Shown here in pieces: positions 1 to 10,745 of a DNA stretch of 43,403 nt. The stretch lies in assembly GCA_030037545.1 (NCBI GenBank), contig JASHRF010000018.1:1-43403 (forward strand), given 5' to 3'. This DNA is from Acidobacteriaceae bacterium. GTDB taxonomy: Bacteria > Acidobacteriota > Terriglobia > Terriglobales > Acidobacteriaceae. A program made the translations under genes and the position numbers. The notes beneath the pieces were generated by a model, which did no database searches, was not told the origin of the DNA, and saw only the letters and a list, made by a program, of their open reading frames with translations. Numbering within the stretch: the first letter of the stretch is position 1; each line of letters starts with the position of its first letter.

Positions 1-167
1 TACGCAAAGTGAAGACAGAGAGCGCACTCCTGACTCCGCCTCACGCACAAAAGCTAATCGCTGCGACCCGATCTCCACATGCCTCCACCCCATCCCCAAT
101 ACCCTCCACAGATCAACAAAACCTGTAAAGTATGTCTGGAGACAATCTGTAAAGCATGTCATGGTTC

Positions 168-210
168 CGTACAGCTGAAGCCGTGCCCTTTCAAAACAGG
201 GTTATGAAAC
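168..210. repeat. REP-like dispersed repeat, copy 1
   Basis: The sequence around 171-195 (GCTGAAGCCGTGCCCTTTCA) matches 17568-17610 closely: both read GCTGAAG, one differing base, CGTGCCCTTTCAAAAC, a variable stretch and then a TGAAAC end. The second copy is preceded by GGCACGGC, the inverted complement of GCCGTGCC, which suggests the ancestral unit was a short palindrome. Location in spacers and lack of coding potential fit a REP-type element. Confidence 0.6.
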
Positions 211-220
211 AGCTTCTAGC

Positions 221-340
221 CTTTCCTGCGCTTCTTTGCGCCTGCCGGCCCCGGGTGCTCGAGCAGCCACGAGTGCCTAGGAACGTTTCTTCACAGCATA
301 GCGGAAGGGCGAAATTAACCCGCAACGAGCGGCGAAAAAA
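221..340. repeat. 120-base direct repeat, left copy
   Basis: This stretch aligns without gaps to 43284-43403 in the same orientation. I count 9 differences in 120 positions by eye. The most conserved part is about 260-338, including CACGAGTGCCT and GAACGTTTCTTCACAGC. The second copy runs into the right edge of the window, so the element may be longer there. No terminal inverted repeats or transposase frame are visible, so it looks like a non-coding dispersed repeat rather than an insertion sequence. Confidence 0.85.
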
Positions 341-431
341 TATTTCCCGCCGAATGAGCGCGATGCGGAAGATGCGGCCTTGGCAAGGGCTTGACAACGG
401 CAAGGCGAAGAAGAGGAGTCCGCCCTGCATG

Positions 432-459
432 AAAGGCGCAACCGCCCGGCTGCGCCCTT
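432..459 (-). terminator. Possible terminator hairpin after ppdK
   Basis: On the minus strand, 24 bases past the ppdK stop codon, arms reading AAGGGCGCA and TGCGCCTTT can pair over nine positions (one G-T wobble) around a ten-base loop. There is no long T tract after the stem, only TTTC, so intrinsic termination would be weak. Confidence 0.35.
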
Positions 460-482
460 CTCTTCATGGTTGAAAGTACTGT

Positions 483-3218
<2,736 letters not shown>

Positions 3219-3457
3219 GGAAAATCCTCCGTTTTCGACTTTTGTCCCGCGCCCGAGACTCCGAAGAGCCAGCCGCAGGGAATCAATATCAACGCTCCGG
3301 CGACCATTCCAGTCGCGGAGCCCCGCATCCGCACAGGCCGTCCATAGGTCAGGGTAACGCTTCGGGGGCTCAGGATTCCAATAGGAGGGTTCTTCTGAGC
3401 GCGCCGGAGACTGCGCACGTGCGGGCACATGCCATCATTACTACTGTAATTGTCTCC

Positions 3458-3486
3458 AGTATACGGTTGCCTGTGCCACGCGTCAC
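3458..3486 (-). promoter_or_regulatory. Candidate sigma-70 promoter for ppdK
   Basis: On the minus strand GTGACG (3486-3481) and TATACT (3463-3458) are 17 bases apart, matching the -35 and -10 consensus at four and five of six positions. This would give a leader of about 230 bases before the ppdK ATG at 3218. Pattern match only. Confidence 0.35.
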
Positions 3487-3628
3487 ATGCAACGAGTGCA
3501 ACGAGAGAGCAATTGCGTGAACGCAGCATGAACGTGATTCATCGGCGGAGCAGGGCTCTGCCTCTTCGCGCCAGAGGCGTGGCGGCCCGCACTTCAGCGT
3601 GAGCTTCGCCTTTCTCTTCCCAAAACTT

Positions 3629-3656
3629 TTGAGAAGTGGTATTGAGTCTATATATT
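3629..3656 (+). promoter_or_regulatory. Candidate sigma-70 promoter for the phosphatase gene
   Basis: TTGAGA (3629-3634) and TATATT (3651-3656) are 16 bases apart, about 40 bases ahead of the GTG start at 3693. The local AT-richness stands out from the surrounding GC-rich sequence. Pattern match only. The rest of the 3219-3692 spacer shows nothing else convincing. Confidence 0.45.
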
Positions 3657-3692
3657 CCGGACCCTGAATCTCAACCCAAGTGAGGTCCTGCG

Positions 3693-5807
3693 GTGGCACG
3701 CCTTTCCCCCGTTGCGTTTTCGTTTTCTCTGGCCTTGGCGTGCAGCATTGCGGCCCTGGCGCAGCATCCTCAATCAACCTCATTCACGGCCAATAACGCC
3801 GTAGTCATTACCCACGGCCAATCTGCGGTGCCGCTGAACGGTCCGTGGAAATTTCATCTCGGCGACTCGCCTATTGACACGGCCACGCACCAGCGGCTGT
3901 GGGCCGAACCCGGCTTCGAAGACTCAAATTGGGAGACAGTCTACCTGACGCCGCAACCGGGAGGTGCGGACCCGTTCAACGGAGATCCCCGCTATGTGCG
4001 CGGATGGACGAGAAAGGGCCATCCCGGATACCGGGGATGGGCCTGGTATCGGCTGCGCGTCGTAGTGCAAGGCCCCAGGGAGGAGCTGGCGCTGGAAGGG
4101 CCGTTCTGGATGGAGGATGGATATCAGGCCTTCGCCAACGGAACGCTGCTGGGGAGCTACGGCAAGTTCGGCAATACTGACAAAACCCCCGCAACTTATT
4201 TCACGCAGCCCACCATGTTTCCACTGCCCGCCGCGCTGGGAACCGGCGCAGGTCCCGCTGGGATCACTTTGGCCATGAGAGTGTGGATGGGGCAGCCCGG
4301 GCTGATGCATTTTGCTGACGCCGGCGGCCTGCATTACGCGCCCCTGCTCGGCGGAGCCAAGGCCATCAAAGCACAAAACCTGCTGGACTGGCACGAGAAC
4401 ATCATCGAAAACAGTTGGTCGCCTTTTGAGGGCGCGGTGTTGTTTCTGCTCGGCCTGCTGGCGGCAAGCCTGATCCTGATCGACCGCTCCGATGGCGTAT
4501 ATGGCTGGCTGGCTGCCGTTCTCTTCTTCTCCGCCGGCTTCGATCTGCTGGTGAACGCGGGCTCCGCCTGGACCCACTGGGTAAGCGCGAGATTCTACTT
4601 CCTGTTCTTCCAGGGCATTTTCCTGCCGCTGCATATGGGCGGCTGGTTAATGGTGTGGTGGAAGTGGTTCCGCTTGCGACGTCCGGCGTGGGTTCCATTG
4701 GCCATCGTTGGACTCACCCTGGCCTACATGATCTTTGGCTTCGTTTCCGAGGGCGTTCTGCCCGGCGCAACTCCGCACCCCTTGAGCGCCGGTTTCGTAG
4801 CCGGCCCGGCCGTGACGCGGCTGGCGTTTCTCGGCCTCCTGGTCTTCATCATCGGGCTGGGAATCCGCGAAGACGGCCCCAGCGGCTGGCTGGTTCTGCC
4901 TGCGGTCGTGCCCCTGGCCGGCCTGCAGTTCCAAACCGAACTGGTCTTGCTGCACATGCCCGTGCAGTGGCATCCATTGGGGATAAATTTCACCATCGGC
5001 AACCTTGCCAATCTGGTCCTTGAAGTGGCGCTCTCGCTGCTGCTCCTCCGCCGGCTGCTCCACTCGCTGGAACGGCAACGGCGCATGGCGCTGGACCTGA
5101 AGCAGGCGCAGGAAGTTCAACGCGTCATCCTGTCCCAGACGCGCACCGCATTGCCGGGACTGGTCATTGAGAGCGATTACCGTCCGGTCACCGAAGTGGG
5201 CGGCGATTTTTTCCAGATTTTGCCGGATGCCACCAATGGAAGCGTGCTCATCGTGGCCGGCGATGTTACCGGCAAAGGACTGAAAGCGGGAATGCTGGTG
5301 GCGCTGCTGGTGGGAGCCATTCGCATGGCGGCAGAAACCATCACCGATCCGCTGCTCATGTTGGAGGCGCTGAATCGGCGTCTCCTGGACCGCGCCGATG
5401 CGCAAACCACCTGCCTGGCGCTGCGCATTGGCAAGGATGGCAGCGTGACCCTGGCCAATGCCGGGCACCTGTCCCCTTATCTGAATGGCGAGCCACTGCA
5501 AATGGAAGGCGCGCTGCCGCTCGGGGTTCTGGACGAAGCGCAGTTCAGCGTCATGCACTTCAAGCTGAACGAGCGCGATCGGCTGGTGCTCATGTCCGAC
5601 GGGATAGCGGAGGCAACGAACGCGGAGGGGAAACTATTCGGGTATGAGCGAATCGACGAGCTTCTGAAAACCGGCAATTCCGCCAGCGCAGTCGCCGACG
5701 CCGCGCAGAAATTTGGCCAAAACGACGATATCAGCGTCATCTCGGCAACCCGCGATATTGAGTTAGTGCCCGCCCTGGTAAGGGAATTTGCCGAGTCTCG
5801 ATTCTGA
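3693..5807 (+). CDS. Membrane SpoIIE/PP2C-type serine phosphatase with extracytoplasmic sensor-like domain
   Basis: A 704-residue protein likely to be a signalling phosphatase of the RsbU/SpoIIE type. Residues 1-23 are a signal peptide ending near ALAQ. Residues about 35-185 resemble the jelly-roll sugar-binding fold of glycoside hydrolase family 2 (PLNGPWKFHLGD, a Trp-rich stretch) and should lie outside the membrane. Residues about 240-455 hold roughly seven hydrophobic segments, as in 7TMR-DISM receptors. A short helical linker follows, then a C-terminal PP2C/SpoIIE domain with EVGGDFF (Asp about 505), AGDVTGKG (Asp about 524), LMSDGIAEA and QNDDISVI, the metal-binding signature of the family. 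The GTG start is preceded by GTGAGG. Partner switching with the STAS protein at 10021 is possible but unproven. The N-terminal assignment is less sure than the phosphatase domain. Confidence 0.85.
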   Translation: MARLSPVAFSFSLALACSIAALAQHPQSTSFTANNAVVITHGQSAVPLNGPWKFHLGDSPIDTATHQRLWAEPGFEDSNWETVYLTPQPGGADPFNGDPRYVRGWTRKGHPGYRGWAWYRLRVVVQGPREELALEGPFWMEDGYQAFANGTLLGSYGKFGNTDKTPATYFTQPTMFPLPAALGTGAGPAGITLAMRVWMGQPGLMHFADAGGLHYAPLLGGAKAIKAQNLLDWHENIIENSWSPFEGAVLFLLGLLAASLILIDRSDGVYGWLAAVLFFSAGFDLLVNAGSAWTHWVSARFYFLFFQGIFLPLHMGGWLMVWWKWFRLRRPAWVPLAIVGLTLAYMIFGFVSEGVLPGATPHPLSAGFVAGPAVTRLAFLGLLVFIIGLGIREDGPSGWLVLPAVVPLAGLQFQTELVLLHMPVQWHPLGINFTIGNLANLVLEVALSLLLLRRLLHSLERQRRMALDLKQAQEVQRVILSQTRTALPGLVIESDYRPVTEVGGDFFQILPDATNGSVLIVAGDVTGKGLKAGMLVALLVGAIRMAAETITDPLLMLEALNRRLLDRADAQTTCLALRIGKDGSVTLANAGHLSPYLNGEPLQMEGALPLGVLDEAQFSVMHFKLNERDRLVLMSDGIAEATNAEGKLFGYERIDELLKTGNSASAVADAAQKFGQNDDISVISATRDIELVPALVREFAESRF

Positions 5808-5853
5808 TACCTGCGAAGCCACAAATCGTAAGCGGCCGGCGTCTGAGGATTTC

Positions 5854-7419
5854 CTACTTCGCCGCCGGCGCTTTCTCCAGCTCATCCAGCTTCTTTTGCG
5901 ACTGCTCCGCCTGCGGATAATGCGTCGCCACCGCCTTCCTGTAATTCTCCATGGCCAGATCTTTGCTGCCCGCCTTCGCATACGCATCGCCCAGGCTGTC
6001 GTATGTGTTGCCGGAATCGGGATACAGTGTGGTGTTTAGCTTCAGGACCGCAATTGCCTCCGGCAGATGGCCATCGCCCAGCAGCGTGTAGCCCCACAGG
6101 TTCACCTGGTCTTCCTGCAGCTTGAAGTCGGGATTTTCTTTATGGAACGCGGCGTAGACCTCCTGAATTTGATCGAACCCGCGCCTCCCCAATTCTGTTT
6201 TGAAACCTTCCAGCGATGCGGGAACGCCGCTTGCCGCGCGGAAACTGGTATAGATAAAGTGCTGCGGCGCGCCGTTTTCCGCCGGCGTCTTCTTTAGCCA
6301 CGCCATCGCTCCCGAGTCGTGCTTCAAATATGCATCCAGGTACGCGAGCGTGTACCGCGCCATCCATCCATAGCCCGGTATTCCGTCCTCGCGGGGATAA
6401 TCCGCCTTCCTGGACTCCGCAAAATTCTTCCAGACGTTTTCGTTGCGCTGATAAATGGAGCTGAATTCTGTGTGAATCATCGCCATCATATGTACGGTGG
6501 TCAGATCGCCGTGCGTCCACTCATTCAGAGGGTCGGGCCCTCGGTTCGCCGGCCCGTTGAGATATTTATCGATATCCTCGATCGTAAACTCGCCCTCCGT
6601 AAAGAAGAGCAGCGGGATGGTCTCAAGATTCGGATGCACATCGCCTGCATCCTTCACCAGGCCAGGGTAGTAGCGCATGCTCCCATCAAGCGCCACCAGC
6701 GCGTCGATGCGGGTATCGCGCGCCGCCGCAAACAGGTTCGCAATCCCTCCCCAACTGAACCCCGCCACAGCCACTTCCGACATGTCCGTGTTCGCCAGGC
6801 CCCGACCATACCCCACCAGGAATGAAATATCCCGCGCCTGCGCATCGATTCCGGCAAGGTCGTTCGTCATGTCGCGCGACTCGGCGCCCAGCGCTCCCGT
6901 GGCCAGCACTACGTAGCCATTGCTGGCCAGAAATTCGCACAGGTCCGCATTCTCCCAGGCCATCGATCCGAAACTGGGCGCGTAGATCACCACCGGGTAA
7001 TGCCCCGCGACAGCCGGTGCGTCGCGCACCGCCCACAGCGCGTCCTGCATGGCCGGCGCCAGTCCCGTCTTCCAGTCCTGCCAATAGATCGGCAGGTGCG
7101 GCTTGTCGAAACTGGTCTCCGTCTCCAGCAGCGCGAAGTAATCGCCCACCGTCATCGGCTTGCCCGCGGTCTTTTCCGCCGGATACCAGATCAGCGTCTG
7201 CAGCGGTCGCGCACGCTCTCCGCTAACAGGCTTGCCCAGATCGTCTACCGCAGGCCCCCACGTCCGCGAGTAGTCATACTGATCCACTACCTTGAGCCCC
7301 ACGGCATAAGCGCCTGGCTTCTGGTCGAAAATAAAGCGTTCGGCGCTTTGTGCGAAACCAGCAGCCGTCGCCGCTCCCGCAAACACAAGGACGCAGAGAG
7401 AACAGATTCTTTTGCGCAA
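5854..7419 (-). CDS. Exported alpha/beta hydrolase (dienelactone-hydrolase-like) with C-terminal TPR-like repeat
   Basis: A 521-residue predicted secreted hydrolase of unknown substrate. A signal peptide starts MRKRICSLCVLVFAG and ends near FAQS. The core shows an alpha/beta hydrolase elbow GFSWGG (Ser about 222), a preceding strand PVVIYAPSFGS that would form the oxyanion region, and VALDGSMRYYPG. The last 80 residues (AIAVLKLNTTLYPDSG, YDSLGDAYAKAG, AMENYRKAV) read as one to two TPR units, a combination seen in some dienelactone-hydrolase relatives. The frame runs upstream to 7764, overlapping the permease gene; I chose TTG at 7419 because GGGAGG lies five bases before it and it opens exactly at the signal peptide. 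It lies 143 bases downstream of the permease gene on the same strand. Confidence 0.8.
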   Translation of the reverse strand: MRKRICSLCVLVFAGAATAAGFAQSAERFIFDQKPGAYAVGLKVVDQYDYSRTWGPAVDDLGKPVSGERARPLQTLIWYPAEKTAGKPMTVGDYFALLETETSFDKPHLPIYWQDWKTGLAPAMQDALWAVRDAPAVAGHYPVVIYAPSFGSMAWENADLCEFLASNGYVVLATGALGAESRDMTNDLAGIDAQARDISFLVGYGRGLANTDMSEVAVAGFSWGGIANLFAAARDTRIDALVALDGSMRYYPGLVKDAGDVHPNLETIPLLFFTEGEFTIEDIDKYLNGPANRGPDPLNEWTHGDLTTVHMMAMIHTEFSSIYQRNENVWKNFAESRKADYPREDGIPGYGWMARYTLAYLDAYLKHDSGAMAWLKKTPAENGAPQHFIYTSFRAASGVPASLEGFKTELGRRGFDQIQEVYAAFHKENPDFKLQEDQVNLWGYTLLGDGHLPEAIAVLKLNTTLYPDSGNTYDSLGDAYAKAGSKDLAMENYRKAVATHYPQAEQSQKKLDELEKAPAAK

Positions 7420-7562
7420 TGAAACCTCCCGCTGGGCGGCGATTAAAGCGGCCCAAAACATCCAAACATCCCGCATGTGCAGCATGGTACATGGGCAGCC
7501 GGGGACTGAACCAGGACAGATCTGCCACCCAAAGGGGTAACGTGAACCCAGAGTACCCCTTC

Positions 7563-9989
7563 TTACTCCTCGCGCAGCGTCTGCGCCGGAGCGATCCGCG
7601 CCACGCGCAAGGCCGGAACGGCCGCGGCCACCAGAGCTGCCGCCGCAAGCAACACAACGACGGCGAGAATTGTGGGGCCGTCGTAGACTCCTACTCCATA
7701 AAGTACGCCGCGCAAGATCCGAAGAGCTCCCGCACACAGCATCAAACCCAGGATGAGCCCCCATGTCGAGGCATAGAGCCCTGGCGCCCCGATGTGGATC
7801 ATGGCCCGGCGAATGGTGGAACCGAGCGCGATCCGAATCCCGATCTCTCGCGTGCGCTGAACCACCATGCTGGCCACCAGGGCGAAAATCCCCACCACGC
7901 TGAGCAGGAGCGCCAGAGCGGCCATTGCGCCCAGCAGCGCTACTTCTATGCGCTGCGCGGCCAGCGTCTGCGCCTCGAGGTCGCTCATCCGGTAAAAGCC
8001 GGAAAACGGCAGGCCGGGATCGGCGCTGGCCAGCGCCCGCTGCATCTGGGACGTCAGCCCTTCAACCGGACCCGCCGTGCGCACAATCCAACTGGGCTGG
8101 AACCAGGTGTGAATGAGCGCGAGCATGCCGGGCTGCGTCATCTGCGCCGCCGGAATGTACATGGTCTCTTCAGTTTGCAGCGGAGCAACCGGATCAAGCC
8201 CTGACGAAAGCTGAATATCCCCAACTTCGCCCACGATGACCGTGCCCTTGTCGAGCGTGCGCCCCACAGGATTGGCGCCGTGATAGAACTTCTTGGCGAA
8301 AGCGCGGTTGACGATGGCGACGAGTTGCGTGTTCGGTCCGTCGGAGCTGGTAAAGCTGCGCCCGGCGAACAGTGGAATCTCAAGAGTCTTGAAGTAGCCG
8401 GGCGTCACGTAAAGGATATCGGTACCAACCTGTTCACCGGTCTCCTTGCCGTCGGCCAGCGTAACCTGGTCGTTGAGCGTGCGCTCAAAGGGCAGCGTCA
8501 GTCCCACCGCCGCGCTTTCTACGCCGGGAATGCGCCGCATCGCTTCCGTGCTCTCGTCGAGCAACCGGCGGAACGCCGCGGGATCGTTATAATGCGCGTC
8601 GTTGAGCGAAGCCTTTGCCGTCATCACGCCATGGGGATTGAATCCCGGCGGCAGTGTTTCCAGGTGGACGAGGCTGCGGATGAGCAGTCCCGATCCGGCC
8701 AGCAAAAGAACCGTGAGTGCCACCTCGCCGGCAATCAGCACTTGCCGCAATCGCAGTCTTTCCATGCTCGCAACGCCGCGGCTCGCCATCGAGGCGCGCA
8801 GATCGATTCGGCGCGTAATGAAAGCCGGCAACATCCCGAATAGAACACTGGTGAGAATGGAGACAATGAGCGTGAACGCCAGCACACGGGCGTCAAGCGG
8901 CACGCTGGTAACCGGCAAAAATCCCAGTGGCAGCAGCGAGAGCAAGCCACGCAGGGCCAGAAAGCCCACTCCCACACCGGCTGCACCGCCTGCCACGGCC
9001 AGCACCAGGTTCTCCATCCAGAACTGCCGCTCGATCTGCCAGCGCGAAGCTCCCAGCGCCAGGCGCGTGGCAATCTCCGGAACGCGCCGCGACATGTGCA
9101 CCAGCGTCAGCCCGGCAAGATTGGCGCAGGCGATCAATAAAATCAATCCCGCGGCCGTCATCAACGCAAGAGCCTTCGGGCGCAATGCGGCCGCTTGGCC
9201 TTGCTGCAAGGGCACGGTGTAAAACGAGACCTTTGTCTCGTGGTTTTCGCGCGCGATGCTCGCTGCCGGAACGGCCCAGGCGCGGTTGATCTCCGCGTCG
9301 GCCTCCTGCCATGTGGCGCCGTCGCGCAGGCGCGTGATGACATCGTAGTTGGTGCCGCCGCCCTCGCCCTGCCTGCTGGGCTGGAGCGCGGTGTACACAT
9401 CGGCATCAAGCGGCGTTGTGGCGCCTTGCGGCAGGATGCCAATCACCGTGTACAACTCGCCCTTCAGGTGAATGGATTGTCCCACGATGCCGCGGTCGCC
9501 GCCGAAGATGTTACGCCACAGCCGGTAGCTGAGAATGGCGGCGTTGGGCCCGCGCGGCTGGTCCTCTGCCGCCGTAAAGTTGCGCCCGGCAGCAGGATGG
9601 ATGCCGAGCACGTCAAGGTAGTGCTGGGATATGCGGCCGTCCTGCACGTATGCAACCCGCGCGCCGGCTTGAAGATTCGCGCCGGAAATCCCGCCGGAAA
9701 TCGCGGAGTTGAGCGCAGGCACACTGTCGCGCAGCAACTCCCATTGCTCGCCATCGATGCCGTGAGCCCCATCGTACGGCGTTGGCCCCTGCATGACCCT
9801 GAAGATCGTCCCCATCCGTTCCGGGTGCGGATAGGGAAGGCCCGTCAAAATGAGCGCATTCACGATGGAGAAGACGGCAGTATTGGCCCCGATGGCCAAC
9901 GCCAGAGTGATGACCACAGCCGCAGAGAATCCTCGATTGCGGCGCATTTGCCGAAGCGCAAATTTGAAATTCCGCCCGAAGGTCCGCAT
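7563..9989 (-). CDS. FtsX/MacB-type ABC transporter permease, ADOP family
   Basis: An 808-residue inner-membrane permease of the 'acidobacterial duplicated orphan permease' type: a MacB-like protein with two FtsX blocks and no ATPase gene beside it. Visible: a cytoplasmic start MRTFGRNFKFALRQMRRN, a first membrane segment (SAAVVITLALAIGANTAVFS), a periplasmic MacB_PCD domain (about 60-240), FtsX block one (about 275-430), a second periplasmic domain, and FtsX block two at the C-terminus with VVQRTREIGIRIALG. GGAAAGGA precedes ATG 9989. The STAS gene ends 31 bases upstream, so the two may be co-transcribed. The family is expanded in Acidobacteriota; the substrate is unknown. Confidence 0.9.
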   Translation of the reverse strand: MRTFGRNFKFALRQMRRNRGFSAAVVITLALAIGANTAVFSIVNALILTGLPYPHPERMGTIFRVMQGPTPYDGAHGIDGEQWELLRDSVPALNSAISGGISGANLQAGARVAYVQDGRISQHYLDVLGIHPAAGRNFTAAEDQPRGPNAAILSYRLWRNIFGGDRGIVGQSIHLKGELYTVIGILPQGATTPLDADVYTALQPSRQGEGGGTNYDVITRLRDGATWQEADAEINRAWAVPAASIARENHETKVSFYTVPLQQGQAAALRPKALALMTAAGLILLIACANLAGLTLVHMSRRVPEIATRLALGASRWQIERQFWMENLVLAVAGGAAGVGVGFLALRGLLSLLPLGFLPVTSVPLDARVLAFTLIVSILTSVLFGMLPAFITRRIDLRASMASRGVASMERLRLRQVLIAGEVALTVLLLAGSGLLIRSLVHLETLPPGFNPHGVMTAKASLNDAHYNDPAAFRRLLDESTEAMRRIPGVESAAVGLTLPFERTLNDQVTLADGKETGEQVGTDILYVTPGYFKTLEIPLFAGRSFTSSDGPNTQLVAIVNRAFAKKFYHGANPVGRTLDKGTVIVGEVGDIQLSSGLDPVAPLQTEETMYIPAAQMTQPGMLALIHTWFQPSWIVRTAGPVEGLTSQMQRALASADPGLPFSGFYRMSDLEAQTLAAQRIEVALLGAMAALALLLSVVGIFALVASMVVQRTREIGIRIALGSTIRRAMIHIGAPGLYASTWGLILGLMLCAGALRILRGVLYGVGVYDGPTILAVVVLLAAAALVAAAVPALRVARIAPAQTLREE

Positions 9990-10020
9990 CGAAGATTTTC
10001 CTTTCCATTCAGGATCGGCA

Positions 10021-10374
10021 TTACGCGGCGCTCTCCTCGAAACAGGCCTCCCGCTGCGCTGCGTCCGGGGCGATCAGAATCCGGTCCAGCCCCACCAGCG
10101 CAAGAATCTCGCGCACATGCCGCCGCGGCCGCGCCACGGTAAAGCTGTGCCCCGCCTTGCAAGCGTCGCAATACAGCGTGATGAGCGCTGCCAGGCCGGC
10201 TGCGTCGATGCGTTCCACCGAACCCAGGTCGAGCGACACGCTCTCACGCCGCACCACCGGCGTCAGCCGCTCCACCAAATCCTGCTCCTGCCCGCGAACC
10301 AATTCCATTTTTTCTCCCTGCGCAGTCGCTTCCACAACCATCGGCATGCTCTCAAAATTGCTCGCACCGGTCAT
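10021..10374 (-). CDS. STAS-domain protein (anti-anti-sigma factor-like) with non-phosphorylatable site
   Basis: A 117-residue single-domain protein with the STAS fold. The segment SVERIDAAGLAALITLY corresponds to the FMDSSGLGVI loop of SpoIIAA, where Ser58 is phosphorylated by the anti-sigma kinase. Here residues 57-60 read Asp-Ala-Ala-Gly, so the phospho-acceptor is absent. The chosen ATG has GGAGG five bases before it; the frame extends upstream to 10848 but that part has no domain. It precedes the permease gene by 31 bases. No anti-sigma kinase is visible in the window. It may be a constitutively active antagonist, a partner of another phosphatase pathway, or an ABC-linked STAS protein. 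Confidence 0.85.
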   Translation of the reverse strand: MTGASNFESMPMVVEATAQGEKMELVRGQEQDLVERLTPVVRRESVSLDLGSVERIDAAGLAALITLYCDACKAGHSFTVARPRRHVREILALVGLDRILIAPDAAQREACFEESAA

Positions 10375-10745
10375 AAAACCTCCTCCGCGGCGACCGTAGC
10401 CGCGTTTCCTCCTGAGAACTGATTTTGACCCTCGCCCTCTTAAGTTGCACGCGAACGGCCAAAGTGAATTAGCGGTAAGTAACTGAACCAAAAGGACCGA
10501 TTGCGTCGAAGCTTCTTCCCGTTCTACCCGGCGCTGTGCGATCCTTGCCCGCAAGCGTCCGCAAATGAACAGTGATTTCAGATACGTATTGAGAGTGGAG
10601 ACGGTTCCGTGGCTCAAGGGAAGCGCCGCCATGGAATCTTGTTCTACTGATAAGACGTGCGGCACGCACCAGGAGTCGCAGAACTGTGTACCAAGTCGTG
10701 GCACGATGCGAAACCGCTTCGGCGGCCAACAGCAGCGCGTATTTG
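10375..10745. other. Intergenic region, no gene seen
   Basis: Spacer between two minus-strand genes (STAS and GH8). It shows lower GC in places (about 10560-10640). Short open frames lack ribosome sites and domains. I see no strong hairpin or clear promoter, although the STAS gene's promoter probably lies here. Confidence 0.5.

Larger units (their letters stand above)
1..482. other. Intergenic region with dispersed repeats, no convincing gene
   Basis: No open frame here has a good ribosome site, a recognisable domain or a natural protein composition. The stretch holds a REP-like sequence (168-210), one copy of a 120-base repeat (221-340) and a hairpin just past the stop of the minus-strand pyruvate phosphate dikinase gene (432-459). 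Short open frames on both strands run through the repeats and are treated as chance. Confidence 0.6.
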
